A DNA stretch of 64,000 nucleotides from Serratia symbiotica (Periphyllus acericola) (GTDB lineage: Bacteria; Pseudomonadota; Gammaproteobacteria; Enterobacterales; Enterobacteriaceae). Below are positions 53,114 through 62,154 of this stretch, piece after piece; within the stretch, counting starts at the first letter, position 1, and every line of letters starts with the position of its first letter. The stretch spans positions 744,001-808,000 of the forward strand of contig NZ_OZ026452.1 in the NCBI RefSeq assembly GCF_964019515.1, given 5' to 3'. The notes beneath the pieces are model-generated. The model made no database searches and was not told where the DNA came from. It worked only from the letters and a program-made list of their open reading frames with translations. Position numbers and translations under genes: made by a program.

Positions 53114-53857
53114 TTACTTAGGCTCAGTACTGAACCATTTTTTATAGATTTCGGTGTATGTGCCGTTGTCGCGCAGGGTTTTCAGCGCGCCGTTCACCTT
53201 TATACGCAACTCATCGTTGCCCTTCGGAAAGGCGATGCCATACTGCTGAGCTTCCAGCAAGTCGCCCACGGTTTTAAACCTACCAGCACCTGCGGTCTTG
53301 ATGAAGTACAAGATGTTGGGCGTATCGTGCAGCACGGCATCAGCGCGCTTGGTTCCCAGTTCCATATAGGCGTTGTCGATGTTGGGGAACTGACGTAGAT
53401 GCGTAGTGTTGATGTGTTGCTTGGCGTAGTTAACCGAACCGGTGCCGCTTTTTACCGCGACCACTTTGCCGTTCAGATCGTCGATACCTTTTTCGGTGGT
53501 GTTGTCGGCGTTAACCATGACCAGCAGACCGCTGGTGTAGTAGCCATCAGAGAACTCGATAGCTTTCTTGCGTTCGTCGGTAATGGTGATGCCAGCCAGA
53601 GCTAGATCAATGTTCTTGGTTTGTAGGGCAGGAATTATACCGCCGAAGTCCATTGGTTTCAGGGTGTAATTCAGCTTCAGCTCTTTTGCCACCGCCGCCC
53701 ATAGATCGATATCGAAACCCACATAATGCTCGCCTTGCTTGAATTCAAAGGGAACGAAGGCGGTATCGACAGCGACAGCCAGTTTATCTACTGCGTGAGA
53801 ACTTATGGCAAAGGCTAGGGAAAGTGCAGCCAAGGAGAGATTGAATACTGATTTCAT
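53114..53857 (-). CDS. glnH: Periplasmic glutamine-binding protein
   Basis: Substrate-binding component of GlnHPQ. I use [20 protein letters not shown] at 53857 as the start rather than an ATG nine bases upstream. The signal peptide is cleaved after SHA, giving mature [20 protein letters not shown]. The ligand-contact regions [25 protein letters not shown] and the Asp of VLHDTPNI are conserved. The product is 247 residues. The frame is intact. Retaining glutamine import fits a host-associated life, where glutamine is often abundant. Confidence 0.97.
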   Translation of the reverse strand: MKSVFNLSLAALSLAFAISSHAVDKLAVAVDTAFVPFEFKQGEHYVGFDIDLWAAVAKELKLNYTLKPMDFGGIIPALQTKNIDLALAGITITDERKKAIEFSDGYYTSGLLVMVNADNTTEKGIDDLNGKVVAVKSGTGSVNYAKQHINTTHLRQFPNIDNAYMELGTKRADAVLHDTPNILYFIKTAGAGRFKTVGDLLEAQQYGIAFPKGNDELRIKVNGALKTLRDNGTYTEIYKKWFSTEPK

Positions 53858-53915
53858 ATGAAGCATTCCTGTACAGGTTGCGGGTTACCTATTTTTTATA
53901 ATGCAGTCGTTGCTA

Positions 53916-53931
53916 TGAAAAAAGCGTGCCA
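53916..53931 (-). promoter_or_regulatory. Putative sigma-54 promoter of glnHPQ
   Basis: On the minus strand, tggcac-gcttt-tttca matches the -24/-12 consensus tggcac-n5-ttgca at ten of eleven key positions, about 60 bp upstream of glnH. In Escherichia coli glnHPQ is driven by an NtrC-dependent sigma-54 promoter. Upstream, tgcaccaaa at 54003 and tttggtgcg at 54043 resemble NtrC half-sites. Nitrogen control may therefore be retained. Confidence 0.6.
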
Positions 53932-54320
53932 TTTCTGCAAATTTTAAAAAAACAATAGGTTATAACCGAAAAAGAGGCCTTAGAGGCAGACTGTTATTTT
54001 TATGCACCAAACAAAGGCGCCAAAATGAGGCGTTAGGGATTATTTTGGTGCGTTTGGTTATCATTAACAGATGATGGGGTGTGAAACAATCAATTGATAA
54101 CATTTTTGTTTCAATATTGATAACTGGATATAACTTTTTCACTATCCATCTTTTTCACTATCCATGAGGTGGGCTAGTACACTGAGGATGAAAACGGGGT
54201 AACGCTGATACACCAAATGATCGTGGTGCATCAATTCCTGGCTGTCCGTTATAACGTCCACTTCGGTATCCCGTACGTGAGTGCGGTGGAAGGTCAAAAC
54301 AAAAGTAAAAAAATTAAAGG
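53932..54320. other. Stretch without a recognised gene upstream of glnH
   Basis: Holds the possible NtrC half-sites, an AT-rich segment and a 16-bp near-tandem repeat (ggatagtgaaaaagat region) at about 54133-54165. A minus-strand frame of about 65 codons (54142-54339) overlaps the end of the adhesin and resembles nothing I know. Confidence 0.4.
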
Positions 54321-56566
54321 CTAAAGACCTTGACGACATACCACGTAGTTAGTGGCGGTGTTGACGGCACCGCCGATATAGCCATATTTCAGTTGGACGT
54401 CGTAGTAGAGTTTATCCCTATCCTGCCCATTCCACTCCGATGACCAGTATTCGAAGGAGTAGTCGGGGGCGTAAAAATCCGCGCACCTGTAATTCGTAAG
54501 GGCGCCCCACTCACTCTACAGACCCCCCATGACGCCGCGATTGCCTCGACGGTGGTTAGGGTTGCCATTCAACTCCTGCACCGTCGCGAGGCTGTAGCCA
54601 GACTGTCTACTGCAGTATCTCTTTGCATCAGCCTACGTCATTTCTATCTGTTTATCGTTGATAAACCCGCTTTTCAGCGTGAAGTTGTATGTGATGACGT
54701 TACCCCTTCCGCTCTTCCGTGTGCCAGTAATGGTCACTTTCTTGCCGGTACCCGTATTGCTGAAGGCTACAACGCCGTCGTTCACTGTTACCCATGAGGT
54801 ATCTGAGGCCCAGGTGTAGTTTGGTGCCTGATTGCCATCGTTGAGTTCAAGTGTAAATTTCGCTCCCTTAAAGCCAGTGGTTGGGAAGCCCGCGTCTTTG
54901 TTAAAGGTATAGCCGTTGACGGCAATATCTTTTAAGTATCCATTAATGGTGATGGTGTAAGCGGGCAAGCTATTGGCACTACGCTAGCCTGGGAGTTGCA
55001 GCGTAGCTTTTAGGTCGCTACCCGTCTATTTAGCCACCTGCACACGGTCATAGGTCAGAGTAGATACCTGGCCGCTGACCGGGTTACTCTGGGCATCCTT
55101 TCGTCACCGTCAGCACCATCTTGCTGCCAGCCACGTAGCTATTCTTATCACGCGGTAGCTATTCTTATCACGCGTGATGGCTGAGTTTTCCTGGGCGGCA
55201 TGACTTTCAGTGATCACTGGGGCCAGTACCGTCACCCTAATTTCGCTCCGCTCTGTGCGATTCCCACGGGTGTCCACTGCTACGCCACTCAACAGGTAGG
55301 TGTTTATCTCTTGCCCCACTTTCTGGTACGGCGGCAGTACTAGGCTGTAATCTGCGCCGACCTGCACAATTTTACCGCCCGAAGCCAGTAGTATCGGTGC
55401 CGTCCATTTAATGTGTGCCAAACCGTATTTTCTGGTCACCGATACGCCCAGCGACTTTTGCTCGCCCGTGTAGCCGCTTACCTGTTCTGCCATTTGCAGG
55501 TTTATCACCTGCTGCTGATGGTACTTCAGGAGGATATTGTTGTTACGTGCCACCAGGTCGTAGCAGCTGCCTGCCAGGCTGTGCATCGCTGCCACAGCCT
55601 CTGGATTAAGTTGCTGATGCCACGGTACGCCCAATTGATGGTGCAGCTCAACACTTAGGTGAATGTCGCTTTTGCTGTGCTGTCCCTGCCGCTGTTCCGC
55701 ACTGTGAAGGTGATGAGAGGAATTGGGGTATAGTCCATGTGAGGGTGTGGGGGTTGTGCTGTCTGGTTTCCTTTCCAAACAGTGCCACATCTTTACCGTA
55801 ATACTACTGATACGCCAGTTTCACGCCAAGCTGAGGCAGCAAGGGTAGCCAAGCCTGCACATGCACGTCCCAGCCGTTGGCAGGGCGGACTTCATAGTCT
55901 TCCACATTCGGTGAATCCTTCCAGCCTGTCAGACGTCTATAGCTGTTGACATTCAGCTTCAGGAAATCGCGCCAGTATTCTACGCCAATGCCAGCTCGCG
56001 CGTGTTCTTGGGATAAATCATAATCACCAAAGATATTGCCGCCTAGCATGTAGCCGGGTGAAAAGTGGCGGAATCCCACCCCGATATTTGACTGGGTTCG
56101 GTCATCAGTACGGTGTAGGCTGCCTTGGATAAAAACCAGCCTATCCTTTTGTTCCTACACAAGTAGGTAAAATTGTGAGTTTTTCAGGGAAAATTTTTAT
56201 CGGTATCAAGCTGCACCCGAGCAGTACCAAACTGGTTCAGCCATTGCTGGGTCTCGCCGCTGACCACACTATTTAACGTTCCTCTGGCTCTGTTTGCTGC
56301 GGCGTCCCCCGTCCGATTATTGGACAGAAAATCCCCCATTTTTGAGGCCAGACTCGTTATTTTCTGCAACTGCCCATCATCACTGGCCTGCTGTTCCGCC
56401 GCTTTAGAGGTGGCTGCATCATTCCATATGATTTCGGGAAGCGGTGCCAGCGGCACATCCAGCTCATCACCAGGTTGCAGATGCTCAAACCCGTGCGCAA
56501 AGGTGCGAAACTGATTAAGCTTGCGCAGCTCCTCCAATGTCATATGATATTTTTGAGACAATAATG
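54321..56566 (-). pseudogene. Invasin/intimin-type inverse autotransporter, ruined
   Basis: Pieces appear in order on the minus strand. A LysM-type segment, MTLEELRKLNQFRTFAHGFE then LQPGDELDVPLAP, lies near 56540. Beta-barrel segments (FRHFSPGYMLGGNIFGDYDL, GIGVEYWRDFLKLNVNSYRR, GWDVHVQAWLPLLPQLGVKL) lie at 55804-56079. The linker QLNPEAVAAMHSLAGSCYDL then VARNNNILLKY follows, then Ig-like domains (VSVTRKYGLAHIKWTAPILL, YLLSGVAVDTRGNRTE). Another Ig-like piece lies at 54633-54968, and a lectin-like end SEWNGQDRDKLYYDVQLKYG closes near 54321. Frameshifts and stops separate most pieces, and an IS cuts the N-terminus. Confidence 0.88.
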
Positions 56567-57553
56567 GGCGTTATTGAATAAATCGGATTTGGAATAAAGA
56601 GTCCCGTGAATGGGCAGCTTTCAGGCAAGGCGTACACTTTCTGGCATACCGGCGAGCGGCATCTTGTTTAATGCACAGATTTACTCTGTACCTCGCTGTT
56701 GCCGCTATCGAACGTCGGTGGTAGCCTGTGATACTTTTCCACCGTGTGTTGTCTCCGGTAACGCGCTGGTTCGCCACCGCTTGATTTCGCTCTGCATAGT
56801 CTGCCGACCAATAACGGGCTCCGCTGCTGGGCGGTATTAACGCCTTGAGCTTCTTGCCCCTTAACTCATCATCACACACTCGCGTATCCTAAGCCCGATC
56901 CGCCTAGGCGACTTTGATGTTACGGTACCTCTGGCGGATAAGACCTGGGAAGGCTTCGGTATCGGTGACATTGCTCAAGGAAAGGTCAGCACAGATGACC
57001 TCATGTGTTTCTGTATCTACGGCCAAATGCAGTTTTCGCCAGATCCGCCGTTTTTCCTGACCGTGTTTTTTTACCATCCACTCGCCTTCACCCAACACGT
57101 TGAGCCCGCTAGAGTCGATAACGAGGTGCGCAATTTCACCCGGCGTTGGGGTTTTAAACGGGACATGGCCGGACTTCGCCCGCTTACTGATGCAGGTGTC
57201 GTCCGGGCAATTCAACGGCACTTTGATCAGTGTGACACTGGAGTCGATGAAGCCCTGGAGGGTGCGAAGTGTCAGGCCGAAAATCCGTTTCAGCATCAAT
57301 ACGCTGGTGATTGCCATATCGGAATAATGTGGTGGGCGACCACGCAGAGAAGGTTTTGCCTCGCAGTACCAGGCGTGAAGTGCCGTTTCATCCCCCCAGC
57401 AAGTGAGTGAATCCCGAGTGATAAGGGCGTTTTTGTAAGCCTTCCAGTTGGTGATGTTGAACTTTTGCTGGGCCACGGAATGTCGCTATGTTGACAGAAG
57501 GAGAGTGATCTGATCCTCGTGCCGGCCAAATGTTCAATTTATTCAACAACGCC
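56567..57553 (-). mobile_element. IS903-type element with ~69-bp deletion, in adhesin gene
   Basis: Ends ggcgttattgaataaatc (56567) and aatttattcaacaacgcc (57553), length 987 bp. It carries the same 3'-part deletion as the copy at 31507. The transposase is on the minus strand from GTG near 57476; it has an extra amber at 56904-56906, the shared one at 56889-56891, and Ala at the catalytic Glu. The right flank gatgactat is the reverse complement of atagtcatc beside the copy at 45727. Confidence 0.93.
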
Positions 57554-57559
57554 GATGAC

Positions 57560-57734
57560 TATACCCAAAATAATTCAATTTGCAGGATGGCGACAACGCA
57601 GCGATAGATGCTTCGGTAACCCATTTAAACCGCGTTTGCGATGAACCTCATTATTCATGAGGTTCATTAATCCCCTTGAGCTTACATCAGTCAGTGACTG
57701 GGGTGAGCGAGGAAAACTAACGTACAGGCAACTT
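57560..57734. repeat. ERIC-type element, long variant, one arm truncated
   Basis: Starts tatacccaaaataattcaat and contains gagcttacatcagtcagtga and ctggggtgagcga, the ERIC core. An extra stretch of about 60-70 bp includes a perfect 11-bp hairpin (atgaacctcat/atgaggttcat). The final arm stops at caggcaactt, where the interspersed repeat begins. Confidence 0.75.
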
Positions 57735-57735
57735 A

Positions 57736-57880
57736 GAACCTGTGCCAGCAGGCGCACATTGTTGTAGCCCGTTTGCACGCTGACAGCGCGCAACAACCGC
57801 AGCTTACAGGGAGTACCTGAGGAGGGTGAGCACTGCCCAAAGCCAAAATGGCAAATAACATAGCCTGATGGGATAGGTTC
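57736..57880 (-). repeat. ~145-bp interspersed repeat, complete, inverted
   Basis: Bounded by gaacctgtgccagcaggc and gcctgatgggataggttc, imperfect inverted repeats of each other. The inside has gcgcgcaacaaccgcagctt, gtgagcactgccc and aaaatggcaaata, the reverse complement of the copy at 44470. It directly adjoins an ERIC element, as does the copy at 47479. Confidence 0.75.
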
Positions 57881-57955
57881 TTAAAGTATGTCGAGTATAT
57901 AACCCTAACAGATTAACCGCGAATAGGACAACAGACCACCGAGCGGCCACAGCGT

Positions 57956-59536
57956 TCAGGCTTGCTGTTTGCGCAGGCGCTGTGCGGCCAGCACCATATT
58001 GTGGCCAGGGACTGACGGTTTTCCGTCCAGCCACGGGTTTTCAGGCCGCAGTCCAGGTTAACCCACAGGCGTTCCGCCGGGATGTTCTGCGCCGCTTTAC
58101 GCATCGGCGCTTCGATCCATTCTGCGCTTGGCACGTTCAGCGAGTGGATGTCGTACACGCCTGGGCCGATTTCGTTCGGATACTCGAACTCTTTGAAGGT
58201 TTCCAACAGATCCATATCGGAACGTGAGGTTTCAATGGTGATCACATCGGCATCCAATGACGCGATAGAATCCATGATATCGTTGAACTCGCAGTAACAC
58301 ATGTGGGTATGGATCTGAGTATCATCCTGCGCTACCGCAGCGTTCAGTTTGAAGGTATCCACTGCCCAGTTCAGGTACGCCGCCCAGTCGGATTGACGCA
58401 GCGGCAGACCTTCTCGCAGCGCAGGCTCGTCGATCTGGATGATACCGATGCCGGCTTTTTCCAAGTCTTCTACTTCATCGCGCAGTGCCAAGGCGATCTG
58501 TTTGGCGATCACTTCATGGGTGACGTCTTAGCGCGGGAACGACCAGCACAGGATGGTCACCGGACCGGTCAACATGCCTTTTACGGGCTTGTCGGTCAGC
58601 GACTGAGCGTATTTCGCCCACTCGACGGTGATGGCTTGCGGGCGGCTGATGTCGCCGATAATCACTGGTGGCTTCACGCAGCAGGAACCGTAACTTTGCA
58701 TCCAGCCGTTCTGGATAAAGACAAAACCATCGAGGTTCTCGCCGAAATATTCCACCATGTCGTTGCGCTCTGCTTCGCCATGCACCAGCACATCCAGCTC
58801 AAGGCGTTCTTGCTCGACGATCGCCTGCTTAATGTGTTAGCTGATGCTGGTGCGGTAGCGGTTGCCGTCAAGCCGACCTTGTTTGAAATCCAAACGCAGG
58901 CTGCGGATCTCGGTAGTCTTTGGGAACGACCCTATGGTCGCCGTGGGCCAGGTGGGTAGGTTGAAGCGCTCACGTTTTGCCTGAGCGCGCTGGGCATAAG
59001 GACGCTGGCGTTCGCTATCCCGTGCAGCGATCGCCGCCAGGCGTTTGCCTAACTGCGCATTGTGTACGCGGCTGGACTGACGGCGGACGCGGATTGGCGC
59101 GCTGTAGGCGTCCAACTCGGCCTTGTTTTGCCGTGCCAGCAGCGTTCAGTGCCAAGCTTAGCAGCGCCAATTCGGCGCATTTCTGCAACGCGAAGGCCAA
59201 CCAGCTTTTGACTTCCTCGTCTAAGCAGTTTTCTACACTGAGATCGATCGGGCTGTGCAGAAGGGAGCAAGAAGTGCCGATCCACAGTGGACGGCGGCCA
59301 ACCAGCGGTTGCAAGCGGCTGAACTAACTGCTCAGATCGGTATGCCAAATATTGCGGCCATTAATCACACTGACAGTAGCCACTCTTTTAGTAGCGCCTG
59401 ATTCAGCACGGCGATATCGTCATGGTCGGCAACCAGATCAACGTGCAGACATTGCACCGGCAGTGTACAGAGAGTGTCAAGATTGTGGCCTATGCTGTCA
59501 AAATAGGTGGTTAGCAGCAGTTTTACCATGCCCTTC
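57956..59536 (-). pseudogene. metE: Cobalamin-independent methionine synthase, 3' two thirds
   Basis: Starts at [20 protein letters not shown] and runs to the end of MetE. Zinc-ligand regions [10 protein letters not shown] and the last Cys (here [11 protein letters not shown]) are readable, as are [18 protein letters not shown] and [16 protein letters not shown]. Lesions include stops at about 59364 (SV-stop-LMA), 58840 and 58529, frameshifts around 59130-59330 and one near 57990. In relatives MetE is about 755 residues; this part corresponds to residues from about 245 on. The 5' part lies at 60444-61136, across a tRNA cluster. Confidence 0.93.
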
Positions 59537-59595
59537 TACCAGCCATTAAGCATATCAAAAACTATTTTGGATACATAGAGCCAATTCCATTTGGA

Positions 59596-59696
59596 CCAGG
59601 ACAGCGTGCAACAACCACAACGTACAAGGAGTACGTGAGGCGGGTGAGCACTGCCCAGGGCAAAATGGCAAATTAAGTAGCCTGATGAGATAGGTG
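59596..59696 (-). repeat. Partial copy of the ~145-bp interspersed repeat
   Basis: gacagcgtgcaacaaccaca, gtgaggcgggtgagcactgc, ccagggcaaaatggcaaatt and agcctgatgagataggtgc match the copy at 57736-57880 in the same orientation. The outer left arm is missing. It lies inside the block inserted in metE. Confidence 0.7.
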
Positions 59697-59908
59697 CATA
59701 GTGTGATACCGGTTTCAGCGCGGATATCCGCTATCTCCAAGTATCATTGGCTATTGGTCATTTTTGGGTTGAGAGGATGGATTGCAATGCATCAAGAGGG
59801 GCTTTACGAGGAAACAGAAAACAGTGGGTTGATCTAACTTACGCTCTGGGCAATCAATTTTTTGTAGCTTTGTCTGGGCGTTGACAGAGAAGACGTTGGG
59901 TGAGAAGG

Positions 59909-59985
59909 TGGTCGGCGAGAGAGGATTTGAACCTCCGACCCACTGGTCCCAAGCCAGTTGCGCTACCAAGCTGCGCTACTCGCCG
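59909..59985 (-). tRNA. proM: tRNA-Pro (anticodon TGG)
   Basis: Minus strand cggcgagtagcgcagcttgg...ggttcaaatcctctctcgccg with acca encoded; 77 nt. The anticodon loop is cttggga, with TGG as anticodon. It is the last of a four-tRNA run Arg-His-Leu-Pro, the composition of the argX-hisR-leuT-proM operon. Downstream 59697-59908 holds no gene I recognise and no clear terminator. Confidence 0.95.
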
Positions 59986-60029
59986 ATGCTTTGTTGCAGA
60001 TAGTTACAGTTACAACGCTTATATTTGTG

Positions 60030-60116
60030 TGGTGCGAAGAGAGGGGCTCGAACCCTCACGTCCGTAAGAACACTAACACCTGAAGCTAGCGCGTCTACCA
60101 ATTCCGCCACCTTCGC
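60030..60116 (-). tRNA. leuT: tRNA-Leu (anticodon CAG)
   Basis: 87 nt including CCA, with a long variable arm typical of tRNA-Leu: gcgaaggtggcggaattgg...ggttcgagcccctctcttcgc. Anticodon CAG reads CUG, the commonest Leu codon. Third of the cluster. Confidence 0.95.
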
Positions 60117-60152
60117 ACAGTCACAAAACAGCTTACGCATTTTTCCTGAATT

Positions 60153-60228
60153 TGGGGTGGCTAATGGGACTCGAACCCACGACAGCTGGAATCACAATCC
60201 AGGGCTCTACCAGCTGAGCTATAGCCAC
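60153..60228 (-). tRNA. hisR: tRNA-His (anticodon GTG)
   Basis: 76 nt including CCA: gtggctatagctcagctggt...gggttcgagtcccattagccac. Anticodon GTG in the loop attgtga. It is the only His tRNA type in enterobacteria, so it is likely essential. Second of the cluster. Confidence 0.95.
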
Positions 60229-60287
60229 CATAATGTCTTAACTTAATGCGATAATACCGCTACCGCAGATACTGCGCACAAACTTAA

Positions 60288-60364
60288 TGGCGCGCCCGAC
60301 AGGATTCGAACCTGAGGCCTCTGCCTCCGGAGGGCAGAGCTCTATCCAACTGAGCTACGGGCGC
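60288..60364 (-). tRNA. argX: tRNA-Arg (anticodon CCG)
   Basis: 77 nt including CCA: gcgcccgtagctcaactgga...ggttcgaatcctgtcgggcgc. Anticodon CCG in ctccgga reads CGG. First gene of the cluster, next to the promoter at 60386-60414. Confidence 0.95.
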
Positions 60365-60385
60365 GTAGCGCCGTTGCGGTAGGGG

Positions 60386-60414
60386 ATACTACGGATTTAC
60401 ACTAATTCTGTCTA
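60386..60414 (-). promoter_or_regulatory. Promoter of the tRNA operon
   Basis: On the minus strand, tagaca (-35), a 17-bp spacer and tagtat (-10), followed by a GC-rich ccccta discriminator, a feature of stringently controlled stable-RNA promoters. It lies 22 bp upstream of tRNA-Arg and inside the block inserted in metE, so the operon carries its own promoter. Confidence 0.6.
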
Positions 60415-60443
60415 GTGCTTTTCGCAAAAATGTTTGCGTTTGA

Positions 60444-61136
60444 TTACCTGCCCTTGCAGTGCATCGTATGCTGGCTTAAAGGCGTTCCGCCATTCCTGCG
60501 GTAACTCCAGCACCAGCGCAGGCTCGTCGATCTGCACCCGTTCGATACCGAGTTTTGCCAGTTCGATAAGCACCTATTGGTAGACCGGTAGGATATCTTT
60601 CAGCAGTGACAGGCGGTCGAACGACTCACCCTTCACTTTGCCCAGCCACAGATAGGTGACGGGTCACAGCAGTACCGGTTTGATTTTGTGGCCCAGTACT
60701 AGCGCTTCGTCAACCTCATCCTCCAGCCTAGTTTGAACTGCTGGCCCTGATGGAATTCAGGCACTATGTCGTGGTAGTTGGTGTTGAACCACTTGGTCAT
60801 TTCCGTTGCGGCTGCTGGCTCACCGCTCGGCGCACGGCCAATGCGGAATAGCGTGTCCAAATCGATACAACGATCGGCATTCTGATGGCGCGTTGGCACG
60901 TTGCCTAGCAGCAGGCTGGTGGTCAGTACATGGTCGTACCAAGCGAAATCGCCGACCGGTACCCAATCTACCGCGGCCTATCGTTGCTGTTGCCAATGGC
61001 TTGCGCGTAGCTCACGGCGAACAGCCAGCAATTCTTCCTGCGTTGTGTTGCCTGCCCAGTAGCTTTCCTGCGCTTTTTTCAGTTCACGTTGTAGCCCAAC
61101 GAGTGGAAAACCCAGTGTGTGATGTAAAATTGTCAT
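60444..61136 (-). pseudogene. metE: Cobalamin-independent methionine synthase, 5' third
   Basis: Starts [20 protein letters not shown] at 61136 and continues TMKW-type text ([20 protein letters not shown]) to YDALQGQV at about residue 244, where MetE sequence stops in ttacctgcccttg. In-frame ambers replace Gln twice (after HWQQQR and after PVYQ), and a TGA replaces Gly in PVLLGPV; a small deletion is present near 60730. The downstream part begins again at 59536. Thus the gene is both decayed and physically interrupted. Confidence 0.93.
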
Positions 61137-61153
61137 TTTCATACTCATAATTT

Positions 61154-61177
61154 AGCCATCTAGATGTTTACACATCC
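61154..61177. promoter_or_regulatory. Putative MetJ operator, three tandem met boxes
   Basis: agccatct-agatgttt-acacatcc are three adjacent 8-bp units matching the met box agacgtct at 6, 6 and 5 positions. They lie between divergent metE and metR, where MetJ (with S-adenosylmethionine) represses these genes in Escherichia coli. Both flanking genes are now dead. Confidence 0.5.
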
Positions 61178-61241
61178 ATAATCCGCAGCTACTGTATTAA
61201 CCACAAGCACAATTTATTCATTTTCACTGTGAAGGATCCTC

Positions 61242-62103
61242 ATGATTGAACTGAAACACTGACGGACGCTGCAAGCTCTGCGCAATACCGGCTCGCTGGC
61301 GGCGGCGGCAGCTCAACTCCATCAGACGCAGTCTGCGCTGTCACATCAGTTCAGCGATCTGGAGCAGCGTCTCGGCTTCAAGCTGTTTGTGCGCAAAAGC
61401 CAGCCGCTGTGCTTCACCGCGCAGGGCAAAATTTTGTTACAGCTAGCGGAAAAGGTGTTGCAGCAGATCCAGCAGGCCCTGCAGGCCTGTCACGAATCGC
61501 ACTAGGCTACGTTGCGCATCGCGATTGAATGCCACAGTTGCATCCAGTGGCTGACGCTAGCGCTGGATAACTTCCTCCTCCACTTTCCGCAGGTGGTGAT
61601 GGACTTCAAGTCCGGCGTTACCTTCCGATCCGCAGCCCGCGCTGCAACAGGGCGAGCTGGATCTGGTGCTGACCTCGGACATATTGCCGCGCAGCAGCCT
61701 GCATTATTCACCGATGTTTGATTTTGAGGTGCGCCTGGTACTGGCCCCAGACCATCCGCTGGCAAGCAAGCGGCACATTGAGCCGGAAGATCTGAGCGAT
61801 GAAATGCTGATGATTTACCCGGTGCAGCGCCAGCGTCTGGACATCTGGAGATATTTCCTACATCCGGCGGGTGTCAGCCCAACGCTTAAAAGCGTGAATA
61901 ACACGCTGCTGCTGATTCAGATGGTATCGGCGCGGATGGGGATTGCGGCGCTGCCGCACTGGGTGGTGGAAAGCTTTGAGCGTCAGGGGCTGGGTGGTGA
62001 CCAAAATCCTGGGTGACGGACTGTGGAGCCGCCTGTACAATGCGGTGCGCGATGGTGAACAGCGTCAGGACAATGCTGAGTATATGCCGATCCACCATCA
62101 TTA
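61242..62103 (+). pseudogene. metR: MetR LysR-type activator, multiply broken
   Basis: Activator of metE and metH. It starts MIELKH, then TGA, then [20 protein letters not shown] with the LysR helix-turn-helix ([20 protein letters not shown]). An amber follows at 61503-61505 before [20 protein letters not shown], with frameshifts near 61630 and 61995. The effector domain is otherwise readable ([37 protein letters not shown]). It is divergent from metE, the standard arrangement. Only about 287 codons remain of some 317, and the extreme C-terminus differs. Confidence 0.93.
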
Positions 62104-62154
62104 ATATTCCAAGTCAAAAAAACTAGCTTACAATGCTTACTATTGCTGTAGTAG

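Noticed and set aside
57913..59115. Separate short genes for pieces of metE
   Set aside because: The pieces align in order with one MetE protein and are separated by stops and frameshifts, so they are one pseudogene.
59751..60246. Open frames running through the tRNA cluster (for example one reading NGTRTHDSWNHNPGLYQLSY)
   Set aside because: They are translations of tRNA genes in the antisense or sense strand, a common false call.
60365..60443. tRNA cluster as a phage attachment site explaining the metE interruption
   Set aside because: No integrase, no phage genes and no repeated tRNA 3' end are present; the repeated sequence at the edges is from metE.
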